From: an uncultured Desulfobacter sp.
GTDB lineage: Bacteria > Desulfobacterota > Desulfobacteria > Desulfobacterales > Desulfobacteraceae
Assembly: GCF_963666675.1 (NCBI RefSeq)
Contig: NZ_OY762929.1
Location: 2,728,001-2,792,000, forward strand
Reading direction: 5' to 3'
DNA length: 64,000 nt
Below are positions 50,922-59,667 of this stretch, piece after piece. Every line of letters starts with the position of its first letter. Within the stretch, counting starts at the first letter, position 1. Under the pieces are notes generated by a model, which ran no database searches, had not been told where the DNA came from, and was given only the letters and a program-made list of their open reading frames with translations. The position numbers and the translations under genes were made by a program.

Positions 50922-52127
50922 ATGGATATGGAAATAGAAAATCAAAAAATTAATATTTCAACCATAAAAGGAAAACTTACGGTTTCCTCAATGATGGTGG
51001 CAGAACATTTTGGAAAAGATCATAAAAATGTTCTGCGTGAAATTCGTCGAATTACTGGAGAATTATCTGAAATTATAGAAGATTTCAGCGAGCTCAATTT
51101 TGAGCCCGCTGAATATATTGATGAGCAAGGCAAACCTCGACCTTCCTACGACCTCACTCGTGACGGTTTTGCTCTGCTTGTTATGGGATTTACCGGTAAG
51201 AAGGCAATGGTTTGGAAGGTCAAGTACATCAATGCATTTAACGCCATGGAAAAGGCTCAGAAAGACAAATTATATTTAAAAGCCGCATTACAAATCCCAA
51301 TAGAAAGCGATCTGACAGTTTTATTGCCAACCGGCGAGTTCGGCATTTCAAGCTGGAAACTGGCCAAGGAAATTGACCAGCCCCACAAAGCCTTGATGAC
51401 AAAAATTCAATATTTGGATGTCCCTACCCTATTTAAGGCGGAGAATTTTATTCCAATGGGACATGTGGAGGATCACGGCCCAAGAGTTGACGGGTACGGG
51501 ATCACTTTGGCCGGCCTTGGCATGATGGGTCATATCTTTCGCAGCCAGGTGGCCAGGGAAGCTCAATTAAAGGGATACGAACAGTTAAGGGCTGTCAACT
51601 CCTCAAAAGAGATGGGAGATACTGCTCACGCCCAACCGGTCCAAAGTGTGATTCCTCGGTTTCAGCGGGCCAATGTTTCAGAAAAAAAGATGCTTGCGCT
51701 TAAAGGTTTAATTTCGATCTGGGCATGGATTGAAAATACCACTGCTGAAAAGCTCGAAGCTGAGCTATGTGCCTACATGCAGATAATGAACCTGAAAGGC
51801 ATCACAACGTCAAGTTATGAAAATGCCATGGAATACATCTGGTCAGGGATACAAACACTGCAAAACGACTTTATAGATCTTTGCACAGAAGATGAATTGC
51901 AGCCGTTAAGGGGACTGTTTGATTTCATGGCCTATTACGAGGACAGGATAAGCTACGAATATTTATTTAATAAATTCAAAAAAGAACACCGGTTGGAAGA
52001 TTTCACCAAAGTTTCCAAGAAGGATTTTCAAAAAATCATAATGTTAGCCTGGGGCACCATGTACGCCATGTGCCTTGGCGATAAAGCCGGATGCTGCAAA
52101 GCAAGCTGCATTCATAACCAATTATAA
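50922..52127 (+). CDS. Rha-family (phage regulatory) domain protein
   Basis: Residues about 18-115 match the Rha domain: VSSMMVAEHFGKDHKNVLREIR, then a segment ending LTRDGFALLVMGFTGKKAM and WKVKYINAFNAME (each cited in part). Rha proteins are known from lambdoid phages and other mobile elements and are thought to bind DNA and affect regulation. The remaining 280 residues are not recognised; one part (GISSWKLAKEIDQPHKALM) resembles a second helix-turn-helix-like segment. Sitting between TraK-like genes and traL is unusual. The ribosome-binding site is strong (GGGGGAG). The stop lies 10 bases before the traL start. Confidence 0.75.
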   Translation: MDMEIENQKINISTIKGKLTVSSMMVAEHFGKDHKNVLREIRRITGELSEIIEDFSELNFEPAEYIDEQGKPRPSYDLTRDGFALLVMGFTGKKAMVWKVKYINAFNAMEKAQKDKLYLKAALQIPIESDLTVLLPTGEFGISSWKLAKEIDQPHKALMTKIQYLDVPTLFKAENFIPMGHVEDHGPRVDGYGITLAGLGMMGHIFRSQVAREAQLKGYEQLRAVNSSKEMGDTAHAQPVQSVIPRFQRANVSEKKMLALKGLISIWAWIENTTAEKLEAELCAYMQIMNLKGITTSSYENAMEYIWSGIQTLQNDFIDLCTEDELQPLRGLFDFMAYYEDRISYEYLFNKFKKEHRLEDFTKVSKKDFQKIIMLAWGTMYAMCLGDKAGCCKASCIHNQL

Positions 52128-52137
52128 AGGGGAAAAA

Positions 52138-52875
52138 ATGGCATCAATAAATATGATCCTGCAGGGCAAGGGCGGTGTTGGTAAAAGTTTTACAGCCAGT
52201 CTTTTAAGTCAATATCTGGTTGACAGAGACCAGTTGCTGGCATGCCTGGACGCTGATCCGGTTAATGCAACCCTGACAGCCTACGAAGCATTAAAGGCAA
52301 CCAAAATAGAAATCATGGAGGGGGATTCTATTAACAGCCGGTTGTTTGACACGATGATAGAAAAATTAATCCAGTTGCCTGATGAGGCATTTGCTGTTGT
52401 GGACAGCGGTGCCAGCACATTTGTTCCCCTGGCTGCTTACATGTCAGAAAATAATGTTGCCGAGTTTTTAAAAGACAGCGGCCACAACCTTACGCTGCAT
52501 ACCTTGATCACCGGCGGCCAAGCCGAGGGGGATACTATCCAAGGCCTTGCCTCTCTGATGGACGGTTTTCCGGACACCCCCATCACAATATGGGTAAACC
52601 CTTTTTTCGGCCAAATTGATTTTGAAGGCCACAAACTGGCGAAGGCCAACCGGGACCAGGGAGGCACCACCATTGTTTTGCCCACGTATAAAAAAGAGAC
52701 CTTTGGCTATGATCTGGAGCTGATGCTCAAGTCCCGCCTGACATTTGCCCAGGCAATCAATTCCGGCAAATTCAACATTATGGCCAAACAGCGGCTTAAA
52801 ATTGCCAGGGATGAAATCTGGAACATCCTGGATGAATCCGGCCTGATCATTGAGGCCCAGGAACAGCAGGAATGA
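52138..52875 (+). CDS. traL: TraL-like ParA-type ATPase
   Basis: The ATG follows AAAGGGG, giving 245 residues. An in-frame extension upstream overlaps the Rha gene and is unlikely. The deviant Walker A GKGGVGKS (9-16) sits in MASINMILQGKGGVGKS, nearly the start of RP4 TraL. DADPVNAT, VVDSGASTFVPL, ITGGQAEGDT and KETFGYDLELML line up with the same protein. IncP TraL is a MinD/ParA-type ATPase required or helpful for conjugation. Its job is not well defined. It overlaps traM by 4 bases. Confidence 0.88.
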   Translation: MASINMILQGKGGVGKSFTASLLSQYLVDRDQLLACLDADPVNATLTAYEALKATKIEIMEGDSINSRLFDTMIEKLIQLPDEAFAVVDSGASTFVPLAAYMSENNVAEFLKDSGHNLTLHTLITGGQAEGDTIQGLASLMDGFPDTPITIWVNPFFGQIDFEGHKLAKANRDQGGTTIVLPTYKKETFGYDLELMLKSRLTFAQAINSGKFNIMAKQRLKIARDEIWNILDESGLIIEAQEQQE

Positions 52876-53132
52876 AAAACAGAATTCAAGCAGAAATAGC
52901 CAAAAGGCACAAAATGACAGTCTGTGACAATGATCCGGTCTGGATAGTTGCCACTGTGTGTGAACTTATGGCCGAAGAATATTTACGAAAACTTTCTGAC
53001 CAGCAAGATCTTCTTGCAGAAAAATTCAAAGAAAGAATCAAGGAGGTGAACAAAAAAATAAACACGATGAATATAGTGATTGCCATGCTTTTCGGCATCA
53101 TTATCGGTCTGTCAATTCAATTGATTATTTGA
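52872..53132 (+). CDS. traM: TraM-like small membrane protein
   Basis: This 86-residue protein has a soluble N-terminus (EIAKRHKMTVCDNDPVWIVAT matches the AxxHGI...DDPI region of IncP TraM-type proteins in outline), a coiled-coil middle and a C-terminal transmembrane helix (MNIVIAMLFGIIIGLSIQLI). The TAL-to-TraM order traL-traM is kept from IncP. The ATG overlaps the traL stop (ATGA). The role in transfer is unknown. Confidence 0.65.
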   Translation: MKNRIQAEIAKRHKMTVCDNDPVWIVATVCELMAEEYLRKLSDQQDLLAEKFKERIKEVNKKINTMNIVIAMLFGIIIGLSIQLII

Positions 53133-53147
53133 AGAGGAGTTTTAGGA

Positions 53148-53468
53148 ATGAAAAAGTATTTACCCTTACTTATACCAATCTTTATTTTTTTGGGCGTTAT
53201 CACCTTTGTTGATTCTGCTTTTGCATCAACCATTTCAGAATTTGAAACACCAACAGAAACCGTAATGGAAACTCTGCGTGGGAAGTGGGCCAAGTCAATT
53301 GCAATAGTAATGATTTTAGCGGCTGCTTTTGTGATGTGGTTTAAAAAAGAAGACTTGGACGGCATCACAAAGGGATTTCTTGTGGTGGTCTGTATCATAT
53401 CTATTCTGGCATTGGCTGAACCGATCATTGACACGATGTTCACATTCGGCAGTGGAGCATTAATCTAA
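53148..53468 (+). CDS. trbC: TrbC/VirB2-like pilin
   Basis: The 106-residue prepilin has a signal sequence (about 1-26, ending SAFA), a short periplasmic loop and two hydrophobic helices (IAIVMILAAAFVMWF and FLVVVCIISILALAE) joined by a charged turn, the VirB2/TrbC pilin topology. It would polymerise into the conjugative pilus. RP4 TrbC is cyclised by TraF, and no TraF-type peptidase is visible in this window. It overlaps the next gene by 1 base (TAATG). Confidence 0.82.
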   Translation: MKKYLPLLIPIFIFLGVITFVDSAFASTISEFETPTETVMETLRGKWAKSIAIVMILAAAFVMWFKKEDLDGITKGFLVVVCIISILALAEPIIDTMFTFGSGALI

Positions 53469-56182
53469 TGAGACGGATCGCAATACATCGTTCACTGCAT
53501 CGTGCAGACCTGATCATGGGCATAGAACGGGATTTGCTTTTCCCGATAGGTATTGCCGCCGGCGTACTGATTGTATCCAGCGGCAACCGCCCATGGCAGA
53601 TACTGATCGGTCTGCTAATTCTGTCGGTCGGGTTTACCCTGGCCAGGAAAGCAAATAAAAAAGAGCCGATCCTTTCAAAGGTTTTCCGGCAGCATGTGCG
53701 GCACAAAAAATTTTACCCGGCCAAAGACAGCCCAGAGTTGCCGCATAAATCTTTCCATTACAATGCCATGAGCAGAAAAGAGAAGGGCCTGCAAAGCCTT
53801 TTGCAGTATGCCGTGATGGCAGATAACGGTGTTATCCTTTGTAAAAACGGTTCGTTCCTGGTGGGCTATGAAATAACAACCCGGGACACGGACAGTTCAA
53901 CGGATACAGAGTTAGAAAACTTTTCAACTTCGATCTCCGCATCATTAAAAAATTTAGGGGATGGCTTCACCCTGCACTTTGACTGCATCCGGAGCCCGGA
54001 AGATTATTATCCTGATAAAAATGAAAATCATTTTCCTGACAAGATCACCAGGGCCATTGATGATGAACGGCGGATCTATTTTAAGAAAGGAAAGCATTTT
54101 CGCACAACTCATTATCTTTTTATCACCTGGAAGCCGGATATATCCGCGCAGAAAATGGAATCCTTTTTATATACAGAAGAAAAGGATGAACACCAAAGGA
54201 AAAAAGGTGATGATCCCGGTGTTAAGGCATTAAAAACCTTTCAAAATAATCTGGTCGAAATCGAGGATCGGCTCTCGTTATCTTTTCAGCTCCAAAAACT
54301 AAAGGATATATCCTTCCAAAATGGCATATATTCAGAACTTTTGGAAATTATCAACTTTATTGTCACAGGGGAACGCCACAAAATAAAATTGCCGGAAATC
54401 CCTATGTATCTTGATTGTCTTTTATCTTCCCAAGATGTCACAGGCGGCATAGTCCCGAAAATCGCGGATAAATACATTAGTGTCGTTGCCATTGATGGCT
54501 TCCCTGCAGAATCCTACCCAATGATGCTGTCCGGTCTGGATAGTTTGTCTATACCGTACCGGTTTAACACCCGTTATATCTGTATGGATCAATGGACAGC
54601 CTTGCAGCAGATAGAAAATTACCGGAAGGGCTGGTCTCAAAAAATCATTGGTTTCTTTGACAAGCTTTTGAATAACGCCAAGGCAAAGCCAAACAAAGAT
54701 GCCGCCTTGATGGCCGAAGATGCGGAGGAAGCCTACTTAATTAATCAATCCGGGTTTGTGGGATTTGGTTATTTTTCCGGTAACATCATTCTGTTAAATG
54801 AAGATAAAGAGTTGTTACTGACGCAAACCAGGGATATCCGGAAAGTGGTTTTGTCCCAAGGCTTTGCTGCCCGGATAGAAACCCTCAACGCCCTGGAAGG
54901 CTGGCTTGGAACCCATCCGTCTAATAATTATTCCAACCTGCGCCGCATTATTTTGCACAGCCTGAATCTTGCCGACATTTTACCATTGTCCACGATATAT
55001 GCCGGATCAGCTAAAGCCCCCTGCCCTTTTTATCCGCCTGGATCTCCGCCGCTGATGTATGCCGCTACAGACGGTGCAACTCCTTTCCGGCTGAACCTGC
55101 ACATCGGAGATTTAGGACATACCCTGATTTTTGGTCCTACCGGAGCGGGTAAATCCGTTTTGTTGGCCATGATAGCAGCTCAGTTCCGGCGTTATAAGGA
55201 TGCGTGCATTTTTGCATTTGATAAGGGCTTGTCAATGTTTCCCCTGGTCTCTGCATCAGGCGGTACCCATTATCACATTGCCGGTGATGACAGTCGGCTT
55301 GCTTTTTGCCCTCTAAAATATATTGATACGGATGCTGAACAAGCCTGGGCAGAGGATTGGATAACCACCCTGGCTAAACTGCAAAAAATCAATATCAAGC
55401 CAGAGCACCGAACAGCCATACACGATGCTGTTACGCAGATCAGAAACTCCCCGGATCAGCACCGCACCTTAAGCAACCTGTATCATTATATACAGCACCA
55501 GGAACTCAAAGAGGCGATCCAGCATTATACCAACCAGGGGGCCATGGGCAAACTCCTTGATGCGCCTGCCGATTCAATGACCCTGGAAAAGTACACAGTA
55601 TTCGAAATTGAAGAGTTGATGAATCTTGGCGAAGAAAACTTGATCCCGGTGCTTCTGTATATTTTTCACCGCATAGAGAAGGCATTTAAAGGACAGCCAA
55701 GCATACTGATCCTGGATGAAGCCTGGATCATGCTGGGGCATCCTGTGTTTCAGCAAAAAATCCGGGAATGGTTAAAAGTGCTCAGAAAGGCCAATTGTGC
55801 GGTTGTCCTTGCCACACAAAGCCTTTCTGATGCCAAAAATTCAGGCCTTTTAGATGTACTGTCGGAAAGCTGCCCAACCAAAATATTTTTACCAAACCAG
55901 GATGCAGGAAAAGACACGCAAAAGGGACTCTACCAGGGTCTGGGCCTCAATTCCACCCAGGTTCAAATCATCGCACAGGCCCGGCCAAAACGAGAATATT
56001 ACGTGACATCTTCGCTGGGTTGCCGCCTGATCAATTTATCCTTATCCCCCCTGGCCCTGTCATTTGCCGGAGTCTCAGGCAAAGAAGACATTGCCGCAAT
56101 TAAGAACTCAATAAATGAGTACGGCCTTGAATGGCCGAAACAATGGCTGCGTGCCAGGAATATTAAAATCCCTAAAATTTAA
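53468..56182 (+). CDS. trbE: TrbD-TrbE (VirB3-VirB4) fusion ATPase
   Basis: Residues 1-90 match the small inner-membrane protein TrbD/VirB3 (RRIAIHRSLHRADLIMGIER, then two hydrophobic stretches). Residues about 100-904 are the VirB4/TrbE ATPase: CagE/TrbE N-terminal region, Walker A GPTGAGKS (about 556-563), Walker B ILILDEAW (about 745), and the ATQS sensor region. Joined VirB3-VirB4 polypeptides are known in some secretion systems. It energises pilus assembly and transport at the inner membrane. The start overlaps the trbC stop. Confidence 0.9.
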   Translation: MRRIAIHRSLHRADLIMGIERDLLFPIGIAAGVLIVSSGNRPWQILIGLLILSVGFTLARKANKKEPILSKVFRQHVRHKKFYPAKDSPELPHKSFHYNAMSRKEKGLQSLLQYAVMADNGVILCKNGSFLVGYEITTRDTDSSTDTELENFSTSISASLKNLGDGFTLHFDCIRSPEDYYPDKNENHFPDKITRAIDDERRIYFKKGKHFRTTHYLFITWKPDISAQKMESFLYTEEKDEHQRKKGDDPGVKALKTFQNNLVEIEDRLSLSFQLQKLKDISFQNGIYSELLEIINFIVTGERHKIKLPEIPMYLDCLLSSQDVTGGIVPKIADKYISVVAIDGFPAESYPMMLSGLDSLSIPYRFNTRYICMDQWTALQQIENYRKGWSQKIIGFFDKLLNNAKAKPNKDAALMAEDAEEAYLINQSGFVGFGYFSGNIILLNEDKELLLTQTRDIRKVVLSQGFAARIETLNALEGWLGTHPSNNYSNLRRIILHSLNLADILPLSTIYAGSAKAPCPFYPPGSPPLMYAATDGATPFRLNLHIGDLGHTLIFGPTGAGKSVLLAMIAAQFRRYKDACIFAFDKGLSMFPLVSASGGTHYHIAGDDSRLAFCPLKYIDTDAEQAWAEDWITTLAKLQKINIKPEHRTAIHDAVTQIRNSPDQHRTLSNLYHYIQHQELKEAIQHYTNQGAMGKLLDAPADSMTLEKYTVFEIEELMNLGEENLIPVLLYIFHRIEKAFKGQPSILILDEAWIMLGHPVFQQKIREWLKVLRKANCAVVLATQSLSDAKNSGLLDVLSESCPTKIFLPNQDAGKDTQKGLYQGLGLNSTQVQIIAQARPKREYYVTSSLGCRLINLSLSPLALSFAGVSGKEDIAAIKNSINEYGLEWPKQWLRARNIKIPKI

Positions 56183-56193
56183 GGAACTTCAAA

Positions 56194-56946
56194 ATGAAGA
56201 ACAAAATTAGAACCACAATCGCTTTATTGTCCATCATTACCTTTGTCAATGTCTCTATGGCCGGCATTCCTGTCACTTGTCTTAATTGCTCTAATTTGTT
56301 CACCCAGGCCCTGGAATATATCAAAGACATCGAACAACTGGCAGAAGAAATCAAACAATACGAACAACTTGTTAAGCAAACAGAAAATGCCATCACCAAC
56401 ACCATGAACCTGCCCAGCAACCTGGCTTCCAACCTTCAATCTCAAATGAGGGTCGCGGTTGCCAATGTAAACCGTTTGAAATCTTACAAGGCTGATATGG
56501 GAGCGCTGCTGACAATTTTCACTGAGACATGGCCGGAATTACGGGACTTAAAAATTGATGACGTATTAATGCAGGATCGTATTGAGATGCAGTTAGATCA
56601 ATTCTCAAAGGCCTCTGAGAAAATTGATAATGTTTTACAGTCTAATTTTCAGCTTACCGGCAAGCAGTTACAAGACCTGCAGGATTCAGGCGATTTTGAC
56701 AGCTATTTAGATGACCTGCTGTCTACCAAGGAAGGCAGACAGCAGGCAATTGAAGCCGGTAACCAGATTAACGCCCTCACCGTCCATGAAATGAGACAGA
56801 CAAGGGCCTTGCTGGCTAATTATGTGCAGGCTCAGACTGCGGCTTTGGCCCAAGAACACAATGCTGCCAAGTTAAATGATGCTGATTTGCAGCAGGAAAT
56901 GGGAGTTGAGATTGATGTAAACCCGAATCGTTTCCCGACCCCTTGA
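56194..56946 (+). CDS. trbJ: TrbJ/VirB5-like protein
   Basis: A 250-residue exported protein: signal peptide about 1-23 (cleaved near VSMA), a CLNCSN pair, and a long helical region (EYIKDIEQLAEEIKQYEQLV, QTENAITNTMNLPSNL) typical of TrbJ/VirB5 minor pilus proteins. The C-terminal part repeats HEMRQTRALLANYVQAQTA. The last 13 residues GVEIDVNPNRFPTP (14 with Gly) recur in an antisense small gene immediately downstream. TrbJ is usually at the pilus tip and, in RP4, was once linked to entry exclusion with TrbK. Confidence 0.82.
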   Translation: MKNKIRTTIALLSIITFVNVSMAGIPVTCLNCSNLFTQALEYIKDIEQLAEEIKQYEQLVKQTENAITNTMNLPSNLASNLQSQMRVAVANVNRLKSYKADMGALLTIFTETWPELRDLKIDDVLMQDRIEMQLDQFSKASEKIDNVLQSNFQLTGKQLQDLQDSGDFDSYLDDLLSTKEGRQQAIEAGNQINALTVHEMRQTRALLANYVQAQTAALAQEHNAAKLNDADLQQEMGVEIDVNPNRFPTP

Positions 56947-56949
56947 ATA

Positions 56950-57120
56950 TTATGGTGTGGGAAAACGATTAGGGTCAATATCTACACCCACTTTTTTTTC
57001 TTGTGCTTCGATTTTCTTCCACTCGGGCTCAGAGTCACCGGATACACGGATATAAACGCCGATACTGACACTTATGGCGACAACAATGGAGATGGTGAGA
57101 ATGATCAAATTTTTAGACAT
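56950..57120 (-). CDS. Antisense small membrane protein at the trbK position, sharing TrbJ C-terminal peptide
   Basis: On the minus strand an ATG, 8 bases after AGGAG, opens 56 codons: an N-terminal hydrophobic helix (LIILTISIVVAISVSIGVYI), a polar linker (GDSEPEWKKIEAQEKK) and the tail VGVDIDPNRFPTP. The tail copies TrbJ's last residues (VEIDVNPNRFPTP). At the DNA level nearly every difference in the copied part is a third-position, synonymous change. It fills the gap between trbJ (3 bases from stop to stop) and trbL (20-base start overlap), where Ti-type operons place trbK, the entry-exclusion gene. It is too short for usual size cut-offs. I infer an exclusion or TrbJ-interacting factor. 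A palindrome-only explanation is possible but less likely. Confidence 0.65.
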   Translation of the reverse strand: MSKNLIILTISIVVAISVSIGVYIRVSGDSEPEWKKIEAQEKKVGVDIDPNRFPTP

Positions 57121-58159
57121 AAAAATAACTCCTGTTAAAATTTGTCTCTACATTTTTGCAATAGCAGGTTCCTTTTCTTTTTTCAATGATTTAGCAATCG
57201 CCTCCGACATTGATCAAAGTATTTTAGGTGACATCACTCAGAAATATAAAGATGTGGGCTCCACTTGGGGAGAAAACGTTAAAAGCCACGCTTTATGGTT
57301 ACTGAAATGGCTGCTGGTTGTTCAACTTGTTGTTATGGCCGTAAAGCTTGGGTTCAAGCAATCCACATTACAAGATATTGTAGAAGACCTTGTAACGACA
57401 GTAATTTTTGGCGGTATCTTTTGGGCTCTCATCATAAAAGGTCAAGCCTGGGGAGTCGATTTAATTCAAGGGATGCTGAAGATGGCTAAAGATGTTGCCG
57501 GTGGCGGGTCGCCGCCTGGCGAGGCATTTTTTGCAAAAGTCTTCGCCGATGTTCTCAAGGTCGCAGATAACATGATGTATTCGTGGAATCCTATGTTAGT
57601 TCCCGCCATTTGCCTGTGTTCAATCTGCAGTGCCGTCTGTGGTGCTTTTATCTACGGCATGTATTTAGTGATTCTATGTGAGTCTTACATAGCCTTTAAT
57701 CTCGGCATTTTTATTTTAGGTTTTGGCGGTATGAGATACACCAGAGGCTTTGCCACTGGTTTTTTAAAGTACGCCCTCAGTGTCGGCCTTAAATTATTCG
57801 TAATTCGGTGCCTGTTATATATCCTGGGTTCATTCTTGGCAGATATGGTGCTGTTTACCTTCAAAAGCTTTACAGAAACGCTTGTTATCACATCATGTTT
57901 TTTCATTCTGGCGTTTCTCATCAAAGTATTACCCGACACAATAGCCAGAATGGTGACGCTGCACAGCGGTAGCAGTGCCGGAGCTATTACCGGAGCCATG
58001 GCGGCTGGCGCCGGTATGGCGGCTGGTGCGGCCTCCATGGGCGTCGGTGCCGCCGCCGGTGCTGCCGGTGGCGGCGGTATGGCTGGTGCCCTCAGTGGCG
58101 CCAGGAGCGGCGCGTTGGAAGCCATAGCAAAAGCCGTAAAACCTAAAGAGGAGAAATAA
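57101..58159 (+). CDS. trbL: TrbL/VirB6-like inner-membrane protein
   Basis: The start at 57101 has GGAG 9 bases upstream; an ATG at 57074 is less well placed. Either choice overlaps the antisense small gene. The 352-residue protein has about six hydrophobic segments, a tryptophan- and lysine-containing loop (LLKWLLVVQLVVMAVKLGFK), and a Gly/Ala-rich tail (AITGAMAAGAGMAAGAASMG, then KAVKPKEEK) characteristic of TrbL. TrbL forms the inner-membrane channel. It abuts trbF without a gap. Confidence 0.88.
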   Translation: MIKFLDIKITPVKICLYIFAIAGSFSFFNDLAIASDIDQSILGDITQKYKDVGSTWGENVKSHALWLLKWLLVVQLVVMAVKLGFKQSTLQDIVEDLVTTVIFGGIFWALIIKGQAWGVDLIQGMLKMAKDVAGGGSPPGEAFFAKVFADVLKVADNMMYSWNPMLVPAICLCSICSAVCGAFIYGMYLVILCESYIAFNLGIFILGFGGMRYTRGFATGFLKYALSVGLKLFVIRCLLYILGSFLADMVLFTFKSFTETLVITSCFFILAFLIKVLPDTIARMVTLHSGSSAGAITGAMAAGAGMAAGAASMGVGAAAGAAGGGGMAGALSGARSGALEAIAKAVKPKEEK

Positions 58160-58813
58160 ATGTCAAAAGAAATTCAAAACCATTATCTCGCCGGACGGCA
58201 GGCATGGGCCGAAGTGTATGGATCGTTCATCAGAGAAAGAGACCTTTGGCGGTGGTTAGCCCTGCTTGCTTCGATTATCGCGATTCTGCTTTCCACGGCA
58301 AATATCATACAGTTAAGACAACAAAAAGTAATCCCGTACATGGTTGAAGTTGACCGGGCAGGGCGGATCAGCGGCGGACATATGGCCAAAAAGCTTGAGA
58401 CCAGCCAGGAGATGATTCAATACAGCCTGGGCCAGTTCATCACGGCCTGGCGGACCGTCACGGCTGATATTGCCCTTCAAGAAAAATACATCAAGCAATC
58501 CAGTTTCATGTCAATTGGTGCGGCAAAACGAATCCTGGCTAAATGGTACGCAGACAACAATCCATACATCTCCAGCGAAGAAAAATTGGTGGAAGTGCGG
58601 ATCATGGCCCTGCCCCTGTATGTCAGCGGCGAAACATGGCTGGTGGAATGGACAGAGATAGAGCGCACACATAAAGGCGTTGAGCGCTCTCGGAATTCTT
58701 TTCAAGCCAATCTTATCATCAAGCGCAAGCTTCCTGAAACACAACAAGAAATCATCAACAATGCCAGCGGCATATATGTGTCGGAAATCAGCCACAGCAA
58801 AAAGATACAATAG
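58160..58813 (+). CDS. trbF: TrbF/VirB8-like protein
   Basis: A 217-residue bitopic protein: short cytoplasmic N-terminus (HYLAGRQAWAEVYGSFIRER is near-identical to TrbF proteins in pattern), one transmembrane helix (about 33-52), and a periplasmic NTF2-like VirB8 domain including VIPYMVEVDRAG, FITAWRTVTAD and EVRIMALPLYVSGETWLVEW. It forms part of the inner-membrane assembly platform. It begins directly after the trbL stop. Confidence 0.9.
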   Translation: MSKEIQNHYLAGRQAWAEVYGSFIRERDLWRWLALLASIIAILLSTANIIQLRQQKVIPYMVEVDRAGRISGGHMAKKLETSQEMIQYSLGQFITAWRTVTADIALQEKYIKQSSFMSIGAAKRILAKWYADNNPYISSEEKLVEVRIMALPLYVSGETWLVEWTEIERTHKGVERSRNSFQANLIIKRKLPETQQEIINNASGIYVSEISHSKKIQ

Positions 58814-58824
58814 GAGCGTACCCC

Positions 58825-59667
58825 ATGAAAAAATTTATAATAATCGCAATAGCAGTATTCTTTGCCGGTTTGACAACATGCCGGGCTGCGGATTTCGTAA
58901 GCCCTGTATCAGCCAGATTGGACAGCAAAGAAAGAAAGCCTTTAGCGCTTCAGTCAAGATGGCAAAAAAACACCCTGGACCCCATAACTGCCCGGAACGG
59001 TATGAACTGTTTTGTTTACGGGCATTCAAGTCCAACCATTATTGTTACACCGTATAAAGTAGCGGATCTGGAACTGCAGCCCGGAGAAGTGATTAATTCC
59101 ATGGTCCTGGGCGATAACGCGCGATGGTATGCAGAAATCGTGTTTTCCGGCAGCGGCGATATCAGCACAAGTCACGTTGTTTTCAAGGCCCTGGACTCCG
59201 GACTCACCACCACCGCCGTGATCACCACTGACCGGCGGGTTTATCATATCAATCTCAAATCCGACCGAAGTAAACACATGCTGTATACAGGCTTCATCTA
59301 TCCCCAGGATCATATCGCAATCACCAAAGCGGCCCGGGAAAAAGAAATCAAAGAAAAAGAGAAAAGAACGACCTCTGAAGGCTTTGATATTGCCAATCTG
59401 AACTTTGAGTATGAAATCTCCGGAAATGCCGGCTGGAGACCGCTGCAGGTTTTTGACAACGGCGTTAAAACGTATATCAAGCTGCCCGAACTGCAGGAAA
59501 TGCCCATGTTCATGGTCAAAACCGCGGCGGGTAAAGGTCTTGTAAACTGCCGGGTGAAAAATAACTGTTTTATTATAGACCGGATTTTTGACCAAGGCTA
59601 TTTAATCCTGGGTGTGGGCAAGGATAAGGAAGAATTAACCCTGACCCGGCTGGAGGCGAAAAAATGA
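58825..59667 (+). CDS. trbG: TrbG/VirB9-like protein
   Basis: A signal peptide (about 1-21) leads to a 260-residue periplasmic protein. The early motif LQPGEVINSMVLGDNARW and VVFKALDSGLTTTAVITTDRRVYHINLKS are the VirB9/TrbG hallmarks. The C-terminal beta-domain (FEYEISGNAGWRPLQVFDNG onward) binds the lipoprotein partner. It forms the outer-membrane core ring with TrbI and TrbH. Its stop overlaps trbH by 4 bases. Confidence 0.92.
   Translation: MKKFIIIAIAVFFAGLTTCRAADFVSPVSARLDSKERKPLALQSRWQKNTLDPITARNGMNCFVYGHSSPTIIVTPYKVADLELQPGEVINSMVLGDNARWYAEIVFSGSGDISTSHVVFKALDSGLTTTAVITTDRRVYHINLKSDRSKHMLYTGFIYPQDHIAITKAAREKEIKEKEKRTTSEGFDIANLNFEYEISGNAGWRPLQVFDNGVKTYIKLPELQEMPMFMVKTAAGKGLVNCRVKNNCFIIDRIFDQGYLILGVGKDKEELTLTRLEAKK

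Noticed and set aside
56926..56970. Plain hairpin terminator between trbJ and the antisense gene
   Set aside because: The inverted repeat exists, but most mismatches within it are synonymous third-base changes in two coding frames and would disrupt the stem, and no T-run follows. I therefore treat coding similarity as the primary explanation.
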